Shown: positions 45,638-54,150 of the stretch, in pieces
How positions within the stretch are numbered: position 1 is the stretch's first letter
How the letters are laid out: the number at the start of each line of letters is the position of its first letter
Assembly: GCF_000336935.1 (NCBI RefSeq)
Contig: NZ_AOME01000051.1
Coordinates: forward strand, 1 to 64,000
Direction of reading: 5' to 3'
Source: Halococcus salifodinae DSM 8989
GTDB lineage: Archaea; Halobacteriota; Halobacteria; Halobacteriales; Halococcaceae
Length of the DNA stretch: 64,000 bases
Made by a program: the position numbers and the translations under genes
The notes under the pieces: generated by a model
What the model was told of the DNA's origin: nothing
Seen by the model: only the letters and a program-made list of their open reading frames with translations
The model's database searches: none

Positions 45638-45823
45638 GTGACGACCGAAACCAACGACGGAGACGATGCGATCGACGGCGGACGGCTCGGGGTGGGGATC
45701 GCTATCGGTGTTGCACTCGGTGCAGCCCTCGGGACAGCGACGGGCGAGATGGGGTTGTGGCTGGGTGTCGGCGTCGCCATCGGGATCGGTGTCGGCGCGG
45801 CGCTCGAATCACGATCCGGGTAA
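45638..45823 (+). CDS. Small glycine-zipper membrane protein
   Basis: 61 residues from GTG 45638. After a short acidic start come two hydrophobic helices built on G-x-x-x-G steps (GVGIAIGVALGAALGTATG and GLWLGVGVAIGIGVGAALE). Such glycine zippers pack tightly in membranes. Function unknown; haloarchaeal genomes carry many. It diverges from the DUF7109-like gene. Confidence 0.65.
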   Translation: MTTETNDGDDAIDGGRLGVGIAIGVALGAALGTATGEMGLWLGVGVAIGIGVGAALESRSG

Positions 45824-45870
45824 CAACAGAGACCGTCTCAACCGCCAGCTGTGTCGGCAATGTGTCCGAC

Positions 45871-46962
45871 TCAGTCGACCGATTCGAGGTCCGCTTGCGC
45901 GGCTCGTCGGAAGTGCTCAGGATCGAGCGACGTGTCCGCCCACGCCGGGAGGCGCGTGTCGGCACCAGGGGAATCGATCGCTGCGGCGTACTGGGCGACC
46001 TGGTCGCGCTCGGCCACCCGGTCGTAGTCGAGCCCGTTGTGCGCGGCGTCGGCAGCGTACTGTTCGACGAGCGTTTTTGCGGCGGTTTCGTACCGCGCGG
46101 GCAGCGTCTCGTACGCCGGCTCGACACCGTGTTCTTCAATAGCACGGAACACCGCTGCGCCGACCGCACGACTCATCGCCGCAAGCCCCGCCGAGCCGCC
46201 GACGTCGCGGTGGTCGTGGACGTGGGTGCCGAGATCGACCTGGGCCGTGCCCGCGAACCCCACAGCGTCGAACGCGGCACCGAGTGTATCGATTTCGAGG
46301 CCCCACTCGCGACTCACCCGAAGCTGACGCGCGAGATCGGCCGTGAGCGCGACTTCGCCCGCGAGCGCGTACCGGAACGCGTCGAGGTATCCGAGGATCG
46401 CCGCGTCGTGGCGCTGGGCGAGTGCGCGCACCAAAGGAACGTAGAACAGCCGGAACAGCCGTCCGAACAGCTGATTTCGCTCGACACGGGCGTAGTAGCC
46501 TTTTACGAACCCGAACTCGCCGTCGAGCGGCGCGAGGAGTCGAGGGACGTGTCCCGAGGAGTACGAGGTCGCGTCTGCGTCGTGGATCACGACGTACTCG
46601 GTGTCGAGCGCAGCGACGCCGAGTGCGAGCCAGACGTCCCGGCCCTTCCCTCGCGCGCCGTCGAGACCGTGCTCGGCCAGCAGTTCCCGCACCCGCGGAC
46701 CGCCACACCAGAGCGTCTCGACCGGGTCGAACGCGCCGAGCCACGCGTCGAACGCGCCGACGTTCGCCGGTTCGGTTCGGAGGGCGACGATCACCCGCGC
46801 AGGGTCGATATCCGCGAGCGTCGAGAGCACTCGTTCGGCCGCTGGCGTCCGGTACTCGCGGTCTGTCATCGGCACGACGACGGTCGCCCGATCGGTGGGG
46901 GCATCCGGCGTGGCGTCGCCGAAGTCGTGCAGCGTCGTGATCCGTTCCTGGACGTACTCCAC
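45871..46962 (-). CDS. GT-A glycosyltransferase, glucosyl-3-phosphoglycerate synthase-like
   Basis: 363 residues from GTG 46962 (an upstream GTG at 46977 adds five residues). ATVVVPMTDREYRTPAAERV begins the nucleotide-sugar fold, VVIHDADATSYSSGHVPRLL contains the D-x-D-like metal site, and GFVKGYYARVERNQLFGRLF resembles the acceptor region of GpgS/MpgS enzymes. These make glucosyl- or mannosyl-glycerate precursors, compatible solutes in salt stress. The sugar and acceptor are not fixed by the motifs. Confidence 0.75.
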   Translation of the reverse strand: MEYVQERITTLHDFGDATPDAPTDRATVVVPMTDREYRTPAAERVLSTLADIDPARVIVALRTEPANVGAFDAWLGAFDPVETLWCGGPRVRELLAEHGLDGARGKGRDVWLALGVAALDTEYVVIHDADATSYSSGHVPRLLAPLDGEFGFVKGYYARVERNQLFGRLFRLFYVPLVRALAQRHDAAILGYLDAFRYALAGEVALTADLARQLRVSREWGLEIDTLGAAFDAVGFAGTAQVDLGTHVHDHRDVGGSAGLAAMSRAVGAAVFRAIEEHGVEPAYETLPARYETAAKTLVEQYAADAAHNGLDYDRVAERDQVAQYAAAIDSPGADTRLPAWADTSLDPEHFRRAAQADLESVD

Positions 46963-47358
46963 GATCAGCCACCCCACACGGCCGTCGTGATCGGAAATCG
47001 GTCGGTACTCTGCGGTTCAGCAAATCTGGAAACGAAGAGTGGGCGGCAGAGAACCGGGCGACGTCGCGACGAACGCGGCGGGCCGGGCGGCGGACTCCGT
47101 GACACGGCCGCTGCTACGCGAAGCCGTCAATCAAACCTTCCGAAAGCCACCGCGATCGCCGGTTCGTGGCCTCGAGCGATGTGACTTACTGTCGTAGTGA
47201 AAAGGCACGGGAGATGATGCCAGGGCAACGGACCGTATCCCGTGCGCACGGAACCAGAGGCGGTTCCATCCGTACGAATGACCCCGAGTATGGAATACTT
47301 ACCTCTTGCATCGTGTGTCAAGGTGTGAAACATGTGTCGCGCCGAGAGACGCGAACGC
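46963..47358. other. Intergenic region upstream of the glycosyltransferase
   Basis: 396 bases between the glycosyltransferase start and the 3' end of the next minus-strand gene. Reading frames here have no coherent composition. No repeat, RNA gene or clear TATA element was recognised. Confidence 0.35.
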
Positions 47359-48147
47359 TCACTCTGGTTCGGCGAGGTGTTTGGCGCGACGGGCGTCAGT
47401 CCGGTGGTCGTCGTAGACGTCGTGTGCCCACGATCGGAGCGTCTCGTCGGTGCTGTCGAGACACTCACGGAGGACGCCGCGCTCGTCGTGTGTGTTGACC
47501 AGCACGCGTTCGTCGAAGATCGCGAGACCGAAGTGGAGTTCGGCGGGATAACAGTACAACGTGAAGTTGTCGAGCGAATATCCGTCCTCGAGGTCGTTCG
47601 AATAGTGGGTCAACGAGGCGTCGAGCACCGATTCGTCGATGATCAACTCCATGTCGGTGTCGGTCGTGATGAGCGGCTGTGCGGCCTCGGTGAAGCGTGG
47701 GCTAACAACCGACGCGATGCCACGAAACGTTTCGGTCGTGGCCGTTCTGAACTGGTCAGTGAAATGGGTGGCAGCCGCGTGGGGGTCCTCTCGGGAGTTC
47801 GTCACCAGCGTGGCTTTCGAAAGCGCAGCGAGCGGGAGCGTGTCAGCGAGGTCGCCGAGTCGGTTGAGAAACATACCCCACTCGTCGATCCGGTCGATCG
47901 CCGATTCGAGCGCTTCGTAGTGGCTGAGAACGAGATCGCCGCCGATAGTGAGTCGGTACTCACCGCCCGTCTGCTCGACCCATCCCCGACTTTCGAGCCC
48001 GTCGAGCGCGCGGTGGACGGTCGAGCGCGACAGGTCACACGCCTCGGTGAGTTCGCACTGGCGATGGGGCTGCTCGCGGAGCGTTTCGAGGATCCGTACC
48101 CGGTTCGCCGAGCCGGCCAGAAACGCGACGTGCTCACGCGGTCCCAT
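47359..48147 (-). CDS. Winged-HTH regulator with FilR1-like domain
   Basis: 262 residues from ATG 48147. N-terminal winged helix (about 5-75): FLAGSANRVRILETL, CELTEACDLSRSTVHRALDG, LESRGWVEQTGGEYRLT. The remainder (about 110-255) resembles the FilR1 middle/DUF1724 region found in many euryarchaeal regulators: SPRFTEAAQPLITTDTDMEL, a hydrophobic core and FTLYCYPAELHFGLAIFDER. Ligand and targets unknown. It lies alone. Confidence 0.83.
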   Translation of the reverse strand: MGPREHVAFLAGSANRVRILETLREQPHRQCELTEACDLSRSTVHRALDGLESRGWVEQTGGEYRLTIGGDLVLSHYEALESAIDRIDEWGMFLNRLGDLADTLPLAALSKATLVTNSREDPHAAATHFTDQFRTATTETFRGIASVVSPRFTEAAQPLITTDTDMELIIDESVLDASLTHYSNDLEDGYSLDNFTLYCYPAELHFGLAIFDERVLVNTHDERGVLRECLDSTDETLRSWAHDVYDDHRTDARRAKHLAEPE

Positions 48148-48264
48148 TGGCTCGGATGTCTCCCATTGTGCGGTATATCTCTTTTGGATCAATCGGTGGA
48201 AAAATGCTCATGTCATAAACACGTTCGGCGCTGTACACTTCACGCAGACGGGGAGTTGGGTCGC

Positions 48265-49353
48265 TCACTCGAAGGTCGCGTCGAACGCGTCCGCCCCCAT
48301 CGCGTCCACGCGGCCCGAATCGACGTTCGCCACGACGTGCTCTCGACGACGCATCCCGACGAGCGCCGACGTCACACCAGGTCCCGAACGCGCGAACGTG
48401 AGCGCCTTCGCGGCCGGCGTCTCGCCATCGAGTCGGTCGGCAACGCCGGTCGGAATTTCGTCCGCGAGGCGGCCTTGAGCGAGCGGGGCACTCACGAACA
48501 CGTCGAGTCCGGCCTCGCGCGCGAACCGGAGCGCGCTCTGGGGGCCATCGGGACCGTCGTGGGCCGCGACGGTGAACGCGTCGGCCATGACGACATTGAA
48601 CGGAAGCTGCACGGCCCGGAAGTGGGTCGCGTCGTTGCCCGTCGTCCGGGCCGCAGCGCGGGCGCGCGAAACGATCTCGGGGAGCGAGAGGTGATTTGGG
48701 TCGTCAGGTGCGACACGGAACGCGTCCCACGTCGCCACGCCGTAGTGACGGAGGTCACCAGCGGCCGCGCGCTCTTCGAGTCTGGCGAACGTCGCCTCCA
48801 GATCGTCGTAGACGGTCTCGCGTGAGCGCTCGTCGAGCTGGAACTCTGGGTTGTGAACGTAGTAGCAGTCGATCGTTTCGATCCCGAGATTCGCGAGCGA
48901 GCGATCGAGCTGATCGTCGACGAACGCGGGCGCGAGACAGTGCATCCCGCGGACGAGATCGTCGGCGTCGACGATTCCGGGCTCGATGTACTCCTCACGG
49001 ATGTACTGTCCCGGGTCGTCGGGTCGTCCACCGTCGAACGGCACGAACCCGCCCTTGGTGGCGATCACCACCGCGTCGCGATCGACATCGGTCGCATCGA
49101 GCGCACGCCCGACGACCCGTTCGGAGCGCTGGTGACGGTAGTTGATCGCGGTATCGAGCACGTTGATGCCGGAGTCGAGCGCCCGCACGATCGAGTCGTG
49201 ATACGACTCGTCGACTTCATCGGTGGGATCGCCGAGGTAGGTCCCGAGGCCGATGCTGGAGACGATGCAGTCGCCGAACCGGCGGAAGTACGTCCGGCCG
49301 AATTCCTCAGTATGGCGGTCGCGGTACGCCCACGTCGCCTCGCTGGTTGCCAT
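48265..49353 (-). CDS. Aldo/keto reductase
   Basis: 362 residues from ATG 49353 (upstream frame to 49497 is repeat-derived and dropped). IGLGTYLGDPTDEVDESYH and NVLDTAINYRHQRSERVVG contain the Asp/Tyr of the tetrad, VVIATKGGFVPFDG the Lys and CYYVHNPEFQL the His. SALVGMRRREHVVANVDSGR forms the cofactor end. It is larger than the copy at 34757-35728 with an insertion around 140-165. Substrate unknown. Confidence 0.88.
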   Translation of the reverse strand: MATSEATWAYRDRHTEEFGRTYFRRFGDCIVSSIGLGTYLGDPTDEVDESYHDSIVRALDSGINVLDTAINYRHQRSERVVGRALDATDVDRDAVVIATKGGFVPFDGGRPDDPGQYIREEYIEPGIVDADDLVRGMHCLAPAFVDDQLDRSLANLGIETIDCYYVHNPEFQLDERSRETVYDDLEATFARLEERAAAGDLRHYGVATWDAFRVAPDDPNHLSLPEIVSRARAAARTTGNDATHFRAVQLPFNVVMADAFTVAAHDGPDGPQSALRFAREAGLDVFVSAPLAQGRLADEIPTGVADRLDGETPAAKALTFARSGPGVTSALVGMRRREHVVANVDSGRVDAMGADAFDATFE

Positions 49354-49505
49354 GCGAGCGATTGGCGGCTCGTGGTGATATGCTGTGGGACACGCCTCCC
49401 AACGACTCCGCCACGAAGCAGCACCAATCCGTTTCTCGGCGACGGAATTGACTCGTCCACAACAATCACGATGCAAACGAGAGACCGCGAGCCACACCCT
49501 CCCGC

Positions 49506-49602
49506 GCCCACTTTTTTACTTCTCGGGTGCGCTCGCTCCCGTCGGTCGCTCGCCCACCACTCGTCGCAAAAACCTGGACTAAAAACACCCGCTCACTCGC
49601 GG
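49506..49602 (-). repeat. Dispersed repeat family B, copy 1 (reverse)
   Basis: Read on the minus strand: CCGCGAGTGAGCGGGTG, TTTTTAGTCCAGGTTTTTGC, a short hairpin spacer and TAAAAAAGTGGG. The words match copy 2 at 51788-51882 almost exactly. It directly adjoins a family A repeat in the same gap. Confidence 0.85.
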
Positions 49603-49650
49603 TGCTCGTTCGCGGTTCAGCTACACTGACTTTCCGCTACCACATCGCAA

Positions 49651-49748
49651 CCGCCACACACCTCCCCAACCGATTCCTTCACTCCGTTCAGTCATCCCTC
49701 GCACGAGTCGTGCGCTGGAGGCGCACTCCCGCGCGCCACTGCCAGCGG
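49651..49748 (-). repeat. Dispersed repeat family A, copy 3 (reverse, short form)
   Basis: Read on the minus strand: GTGGCGCGCGGGAGTGCGCC, CTCGTGCGAGGGATGACTGA, then GAAGGAATCGGTTGGGGAGG. The central hairpins of copies 1, 2 and 4 are missing, making this the minimal form. With the family B copy it accounts for most of the 412-base gap 49354-49765. Confidence 0.85.
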
Positions 49749-49765
49749 ATTTTCGTCCGCCGCCG

Positions 49766-50656
49766 TCACTCGTTCCGGTACGCGTCGATCGCCGCCCGAT
49801 AGCCCTCGCGGTAGGTCGGGTACGTGAACTCGTAGTCCAGATCGTGGAGTTTGTCGTTCGCACAGCGCTTCGAGGTCTCTATCCGGCGGCGTGCGGCTGC
49901 GGAGAGGTCGCCGTCTTCGAGGCGCTCGGCCTTCGTTCGCTTCTCGGGGCGCGGAACGTCGCACTCGTCGGCGAGCCAGTCGGCGAAGGTGTGCTTCGAG
50001 ACGGGTTCGTCGTCGGCCACGAGCACCGTATCGTCGCGCGCGGTGTCGATTTCGAGGAGGAATCGGATCGTGCCGGCGGCGTCGTCGCGGTGGATCATGT
50101 TGAGATAGCCCGCCGTGACGGGGCCGTCGAGGTAGCGATCGAGCCGGTAGCGGTCGGGGCCGTACAGCCCCGCGAAGCGCGCGACCGTTCCCGCAATGCC
50201 GTGATCGCTGGCTTCCTCGCGGGCGATCCGCTCGGCCTCGGCGAGCACGTCGGTCTTCTCGGTCGTCGGCTCGATCGGCGTCTCCTCGTCGACCCACGCG
50301 CCGTCGTGATCGCCGTAGACGCCAGTCGAGGAGGTGTAGATCAGGCGATCAGGTGGCTGCTCGCGCGTGCCGAAGGCCTCGATCGCGGTCCGGAGACCGT
50401 CAACGTAGATCTCGCGCGCGGCCTCGGCGTCCCGACCACCCGAACTCGCCGCGAACACCACGCAATCGACGTCCGGCACGCGCGCGAGGTCGTCGGGATC
50501 GGTGATATCGGCCCGGGCGGCATCGAGGCCGGCGCGTTCGATCCGTTCGACGCCCGCTTCCGAGCGGCGCACCCCGACGACGTCGTGGTCGGGCGCGAGC
50601 TGGCGACCGAGTTCGAGACCGACGTAGCCACACCCCAGAATGGCGACACGGGTCAC
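49766..50656 (-). CDS. NAD-dependent epimerase/dehydratase (extended SDR)
   Basis: 296 residues from GTG 50656. AILGCGYVGLELGRQL (about 5-20) is the dinucleotide motif, VVFAASSGGRDAE, LIYTSSTGVYGDHDG (catalytic Ser/Tyr region), EAERIAREEA and VARFAGLYGPDRY follow. The canonical Y-x-x-x-K is replaced by E-A-E-R, as in atypical SDRs of the YeeZ type. The GTG overlaps the stop of the upstream DUF5791-containing gene (GTGA), indicating a two-gene operon. Confidence 0.83.
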   Translation of the reverse strand: MTRVAILGCGYVGLELGRQLAPDHDVVGVRRSEAGVERIERAGLDAARADITDPDDLARVPDVDCVVFAASSGGRDAEAAREIYVDGLRTAIEAFGTREQPPDRLIYTSSTGVYGDHDGAWVDEETPIEPTTEKTDVLAEAERIAREEASDHGIAGTVARFAGLYGPDRYRLDRYLDGPVTAGYLNMIHRDDAAGTIRFLLEIDTARDDTVLVADDEPVSKHTFADWLADECDVPRPEKRTKAERLEDGDLSAAARRRIETSKRCANDKLHDLDYEFTYPTYREGYRAAIDAYRNE

Positions 50657-51567
50657 GGTTTGCGTTCCTCGATGTACCCGTGAATGGTGGCGAGCTCGTC
50701 GAGATCCATCGGGAGCCGGCCCTCGATCTTCTGCTGGATCTCGCGGGCATCGAGCGCACCGTCGATCCCGGACTCGACCGCCTCGACGTCGAGGACGGCG
50801 GTCGTCATCCCCATCAGGAGGTGGTCGCGGGTTTCGAGCACGATGGCCTCCGCGTCGGGTTCGTCCTCGCTCGTCGCGAGGATCGCCGCGGCCTCTTCGA
50901 GCGTGAGATCGGGTGATTCGCCCTCGGCGAGCATCGTGACCGGCTCCCGTGGGACGCCAGCCTCGTCCGCGACGATCTCGACTCCGTATTCTTCGATGAC
51001 GTTTCGGAGGCGGTCGTCGTAGCGTTCGCGGAGTTCGTCGGGCGAGAGGCTGCCCGCGTCGTCGATATCGTGGAGCATGTCCGGGATAGCGCTCGCCGAC
51101 GTAAGTGGATTGAGTTCGGGAGCGAGGCCGGCCGTGAACGCGTCGTCGTAGCCCGCGACGCGCCCCAATCCCTCGATCAGTCCCGTTTCGGCTGCGAGCT
51201 CTGCAACGGAGCCGCTGCGGCCGGCCGCGACGCGGGCTGCACCGAGTGGATCGCGAAGCGTGCGTGCCGCCAGTGCCCGGTCGTGGTCCGCGGCGAGCGC
51301 GACGAACCGCCCGGCGGCGACCAGCAGCGCCGTTGCCCCGTCGCTGTGGACGTACGTCCCGGCCTCGATCTGCGTTCGCACGCTGGCAACGGGGCAGCCA
51401 ACGAGCGCGACGACGACGCTCGCACGACAGGCAGGGCTCGCCGCCAGACGACCCTCCTTCGGGCAGTCGGTGGCGTCGACGACGAGCCGCCGGCCTTCCA
51501 CGCGTGTCTCACAGCCGCAGTCGCCATCAAGTGCGTTTGCTGTCGGCTGACCTGACGCGTCCTGCAT
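50653..51567 (-). CDS. Composite protein: Cys-containing N-terminal domain plus DUF5791-like domain
   Basis: 304 residues. The C-terminal 141 residues, beginning at an internal Met (nt 51078), match the haloarchaeal DUF5791 pattern: DLTLEEAAAILATSEDEPDA, LLMGMTTAVLDVEAVESGI and EIQQKIEGRLPMDLDELATI. The N-terminal 160 residues (CGCETRVEGRRLVVDATDCP, SPACRASVVVALVG, VAAGRFVALAADHDRALAAR) recall the Cys-bearing segment before the motor domain of haloarchaeal type IV pilus/secretion ATPases. DUF5791 proteins usually stand alone at this length, so this looks like a fusion. Confidence 0.7.
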   Translation of the reverse strand: MQDASGQPTANALDGDCGCETRVEGRRLVVDATDCPKEGRLAASPACRASVVVALVGCPVASVRTQIEAGTYVHSDGATALLVAAGRFVALAADHDRALAARTLRDPLGAARVAAGRSGSVAELAAETGLIEGLGRVAGYDDAFTAGLAPELNPLTSASAIPDMLHDIDDAGSLSPDELRERYDDRLRNVIEEYGVEIVADEAGVPREPVTMLAEGESPDLTLEEAAAILATSEDEPDAEAIVLETRDHLLMGMTTAVLDVEAVESGIDGALDAREIQQKIEGRLPMDLDELATIHGYIEERKP

Positions 51568-51599
51568 GCCACGCGGTGGTCGCGGTTTCGGATTTGAAA

Positions 51600-51882
51600 C
51601 TTCGCCGGCAGCGGTCGGGCGGTCGCGGTGCGGTTGCGGCGGTGCGGGCCTGGCGTCCTGCGGTCGCTCCGCGACTGCAGGGCTCAGGAGAGCTTGCTCT
51701 CCTGGTGGATCGAGGGCGAGGGTGCGAGCAACGCGAGCGCCCGAGAGCTCGGGTGGTGCTGTGCGGTAGCAGGAGTGCCAGCAGTTCTACCGCGAGTGAG
51801 CGGCAGTTTTTAGTCCAGGTTTTTGGAGAGGGTTCGACCGAACGCCGCAGGCGTGAGGGAGGACCCTCTGTAAAAAAGTGGG
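51600..51882 (+). repeat. Dispersed repeat family B, copy 2 (long form)
   Basis: Blocks in order: GGTGCGGTTGCGGCGGTGCG, hairpins (GGTCGCTCCGCGACT, CAGGAGAGCTTGCTCTCCTG, CCCGAGAGCTCGGG), TTCTACCGCGAGTGAGCGGC, TTTTTAGTCCAGGTTTTTGG, a stem AGAGGGTTC/GGACCCTCT, and TAAAAAAGTGGG. It fills the 319-base gap 51568-51886 and stops four bases before the phosphodiesterase stop codon. Confidence 0.85.
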
Positions 51883-51886
51883 TGCT

Positions 51887-53233
51887 CTAGGCCAGACTCG
51901 ATCCGTCGAACTCGCTGCGGTCGTAGTCGATCTCCATCGCGTCGAGCAGCGTGGGCGCGATGTCGAACAGGTCAGTGTCGTCACCGACGTGGGCGTTCGC
52001 ATCGTCGACGAACAGGCAGGCGTTATCGAAGCTGTGCATTCCGTTGCGCGGCCCGGTGTCGAAGACGCTGTCGTGGCCCGAGAAGCCGGCTTTGAGATCG
52101 AAGCCGTGATTCGGGATGGCGACGAGATCGGGCGCGATGTCGTCGTGGGCTCCGCGGAAGGCGTCCTCCTTCTCGACGACGCGCTCACAGACCTTCCGGC
52201 CGTCGGGGCCTTCGAGGGTTTCGAGCGCTTTCTTGAGTTCGGTGCGTTTCTCCTCGTAGTCCTCTTCGGCGACCGCGCCGCGTGGCTCGCGGCCTTCGAG
52301 GTTGATGTAGAACCGGCCAGGGATGAACGCGTACGCCTCGGTGTCGTCGGAGATGTCCGCGAGGCTCTCGTGATCGTCGTCAGCGTAGTCGAGCCAGCCG
52401 TTCTGGTGGAGCCACTCGTTGAAGTGGACTTCGTGATCGAGGCTCGTGAATCCGTGGTCGGAGGCAACCGCCATCGTGACGTCCTCTGGCAGCATCTCGC
52501 GCAGGCGGCCGAGATACTCGTCGACCTTGCTGTAGAAGTCGAGGAACTCCTGCTTGTACTCGCCGTCCTCCTCGTAGTGTTTGAACAGGAAGTGGTTCAC
52601 TCGATCGGTGGTCATGAACACCCCGAACAGGAGGTCCCAGTCGTCCTGCTCCACGTACTGTGAGAAGGCCTCGAAGCGGGCGTCGAGGGTGGCGTGGGCG
52701 TCCTCGATGAACTCACTCTTGTCGTCGTCGTGACCGAGCTTCGCGTTGTTGTCGATCCGGTAGTCGAGACCGGAGAGGGTGTCTCGAAGCTCGTCGGGGT
52801 AGGCGGCCTCGTCGACGCCAGGCGAGAGGAAGCCCGAGACCATCCGCTGGACGTCGCGCTGGGGCGGGAAGGTCACGGGGACGTTCATCACGGTGGCGTC
52901 GCGGCCCTCCTCCTCGACGCGGTCCCAGACACGAGTCGCCTGGACGTCGCGCCCCATCGGAACATAGGTTTCGTACGAACCGACTTCTCGGTCCTGGAAG
53001 CCGTAGACGCCCGTCTCACCGGGGTTGACGCCGGTGGTCAGGGAGGGCCAGCACGCGCTCGATTCGGGGGGTACGATCGAATCGATCGCGCCCGAACTCC
53101 CCTCGCGGGCGAGCGTGGAGAGGTTCTCGAAGACGTCCGGGTTGTCCTCGATCAAGCTGTACGGAACCCCGTCGATACCGAAGAAGGCGACGCGCGGGGC
53201 GTCGTCGCCGCGGATGCGGTCGAACAGTCCCAT
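51887..53233 (-). CDS. Alkaline-phosphatase-superfamily phosphodiesterase
   Basis: 448 residues from ATG 53233 (upstream frame to 53281 dropped). Type I phosphodiesterase/nucleotide pyrophosphatase fold: FFGIDGVPYSLIEDNPDVF with the first metal Asp, PPESSACWPSLTTGVNPGE with the catalytic Ser, MTTDRVNHFLFKHYEED, ASDHGFTSLDHEVHFNEWL with the second-site Asp/His, and SGHDSVFDTGPRNGMHSFDN. No signal peptide, so probably cytoplasmic. The substrate is unknown; family members cut phosphodiesters or transfer phosphoglycerol. Confidence 0.87.
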   Translation of the reverse strand: MGLFDRIRGDDAPRVAFFGIDGVPYSLIEDNPDVFENLSTLAREGSSGAIDSIVPPESSACWPSLTTGVNPGETGVYGFQDREVGSYETYVPMGRDVQATRVWDRVEEEGRDATVMNVPVTFPPQRDVQRMVSGFLSPGVDEAAYPDELRDTLSGLDYRIDNNAKLGHDDDKSEFIEDAHATLDARFEAFSQYVEQDDWDLLFGVFMTTDRVNHFLFKHYEEDGEYKQEFLDFYSKVDEYLGRLREMLPEDVTMAVASDHGFTSLDHEVHFNEWLHQNGWLDYADDDHESLADISDDTEAYAFIPGRFYINLEGREPRGAVAEEDYEEKRTELKKALETLEGPDGRKVCERVVEKEDAFRGAHDDIAPDLVAIPNHGFDLKAGFSGHDSVFDTGPRNGMHSFDNACLFVDDANAHVGDDTDLFDIAPTLLDAMEIDYDRSEFDGSSLA

Positions 53234-53317
53234 GGGACGGCTACTCCCGAGGGGCACAAAGAACGTTCGTTTCGGCATCACCCCTCACGGGACGGGATCG
53301 CCGGAACACGCCGACCG

Positions 53318-53488
53318 TCAGTGCTCGCCAAGCGGCTGTCCACAGGCCGGACAGCGCGCTGTCCCGTCGTCCGTGTCGTCGACCGCGAGGTTCTCGGGGA
53401 CCACCGTGAGGTGATGCAAGCCGGCAGCGGGACGTTTTGCGGCCATCACGACCATCGCTACGACTCCCGCACCCAAAAGATTACCCAT
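53318..53488 (-). CDS. Small zinc-ribbon protein
   Basis: 56 residues from ATG 53488. A short hydrophobic N-terminal segment (LLGAGVVAMVVMAA) could anchor it, and the C-terminal RCPACGQPLGEH provides one C-x-x-C and a His. Only half a zinc ribbon is present, so a dimer or a different metal mode is needed. Family unknown. Confidence 0.5.
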   Translation of the reverse strand: MGNLLGAGVVAMVVMAAKRPAAGLHHLTVVPENLAVDDTDDGTARCPACGQPLGEH

Positions 53489-53569
53489 AATTCTAACACA
53501 TTCGCCGCGACCCCCGGCATAACCGTGAGGAATACGAGGATTTTCGTCGCCGGAACTCGTTGGCAGAGT

Positions 53570-53782
53570 ATGTTCGAACGAAACGTCGGTGGTCTCGATC
53601 GGATCGCTCGCGGCGTGCTGGGTGCGTGCCTCGTCGCGGTCGCGTTCGGTGCGTTTCGTGCTGGCCGGCGCTCGACGGCGGTCGCCGTAGCACTCGGGAG
53701 CGCCGGGCTGCTGTTCAACTTCGCTACGGCGCGCTGTGGACTGAACAAGCTGCTCGGCATCGACACCTGTCCGCGGGAGTGA
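53570..53782 (+). CDS. DUF2892 (YgaP-like) inner membrane protein
   Basis: 70 residues from ATG 53570. ERNVGGLDRIARGVLGACLV opens the typical DUF2892 pattern (N-x-G-x-x-D-x-x-x-R), two transmembrane helices follow, and FNFATARCGLNKLLGIDTCP ends it with the usual Cys pair. In YgaP this module anchors a rhodanese; here it stands alone. Confidence 0.85.
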   Translation: MFERNVGGLDRIARGVLGACLVAVAFGAFRAGRRSTAVAVALGSAGLLFNFATARCGLNKLLGIDTCPRE

Positions 53783-53805
53783 CAGCCCCGAGAACTTGAC
53801 TTCGC

Positions 53806-53980
53806 GGTGGCGCGCGGCTGCACGCCGTTCATCGGCGCGCAACTCTCGTGCGAGGTCTGCGTGAGCGAAGCGAACGCAGGCTCGTCAGAGCTTCGCTCTG
53901 ACGGTGGATGACTGAGCGACAGGCGGCACGAACGAAGTGAGAGCCGCCGAGCGAAGGAATCGGCTGGGGAGGGTGTGGCT
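53806..53980 (+). repeat. Dispersed repeat family A, copy 4
   Basis: GGTGGCGCGCGGCTGCACGC, then GGCGCGCAACTCTCGTGCGA, a hairpin GTCAGAGCTTCGCTCTGAC, GTGGATGACTGAGCGAC and GAAGGAATCGGCTGGGGAGG. It shares TCTCATTTGT just beyond its right end with copy 1. The rest of the gap to 54150 shows no gene. Confidence 0.85.
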
Positions 53981-54150
53981 CTCATTTGTATCGGATGTAG
54001 CACCACAGACATCGTCGGAGTTATCATTTCTGATTGACTTTCGACGGTGCCGCCGCAGGATTCGGACCACAGCCTTGTCTTGGGGTTCGCGTCGATCCTC
54101 GAAGATCGAATGAGTTGCCGGGTATGAACGCATTTCTCCACGAGAAACTG

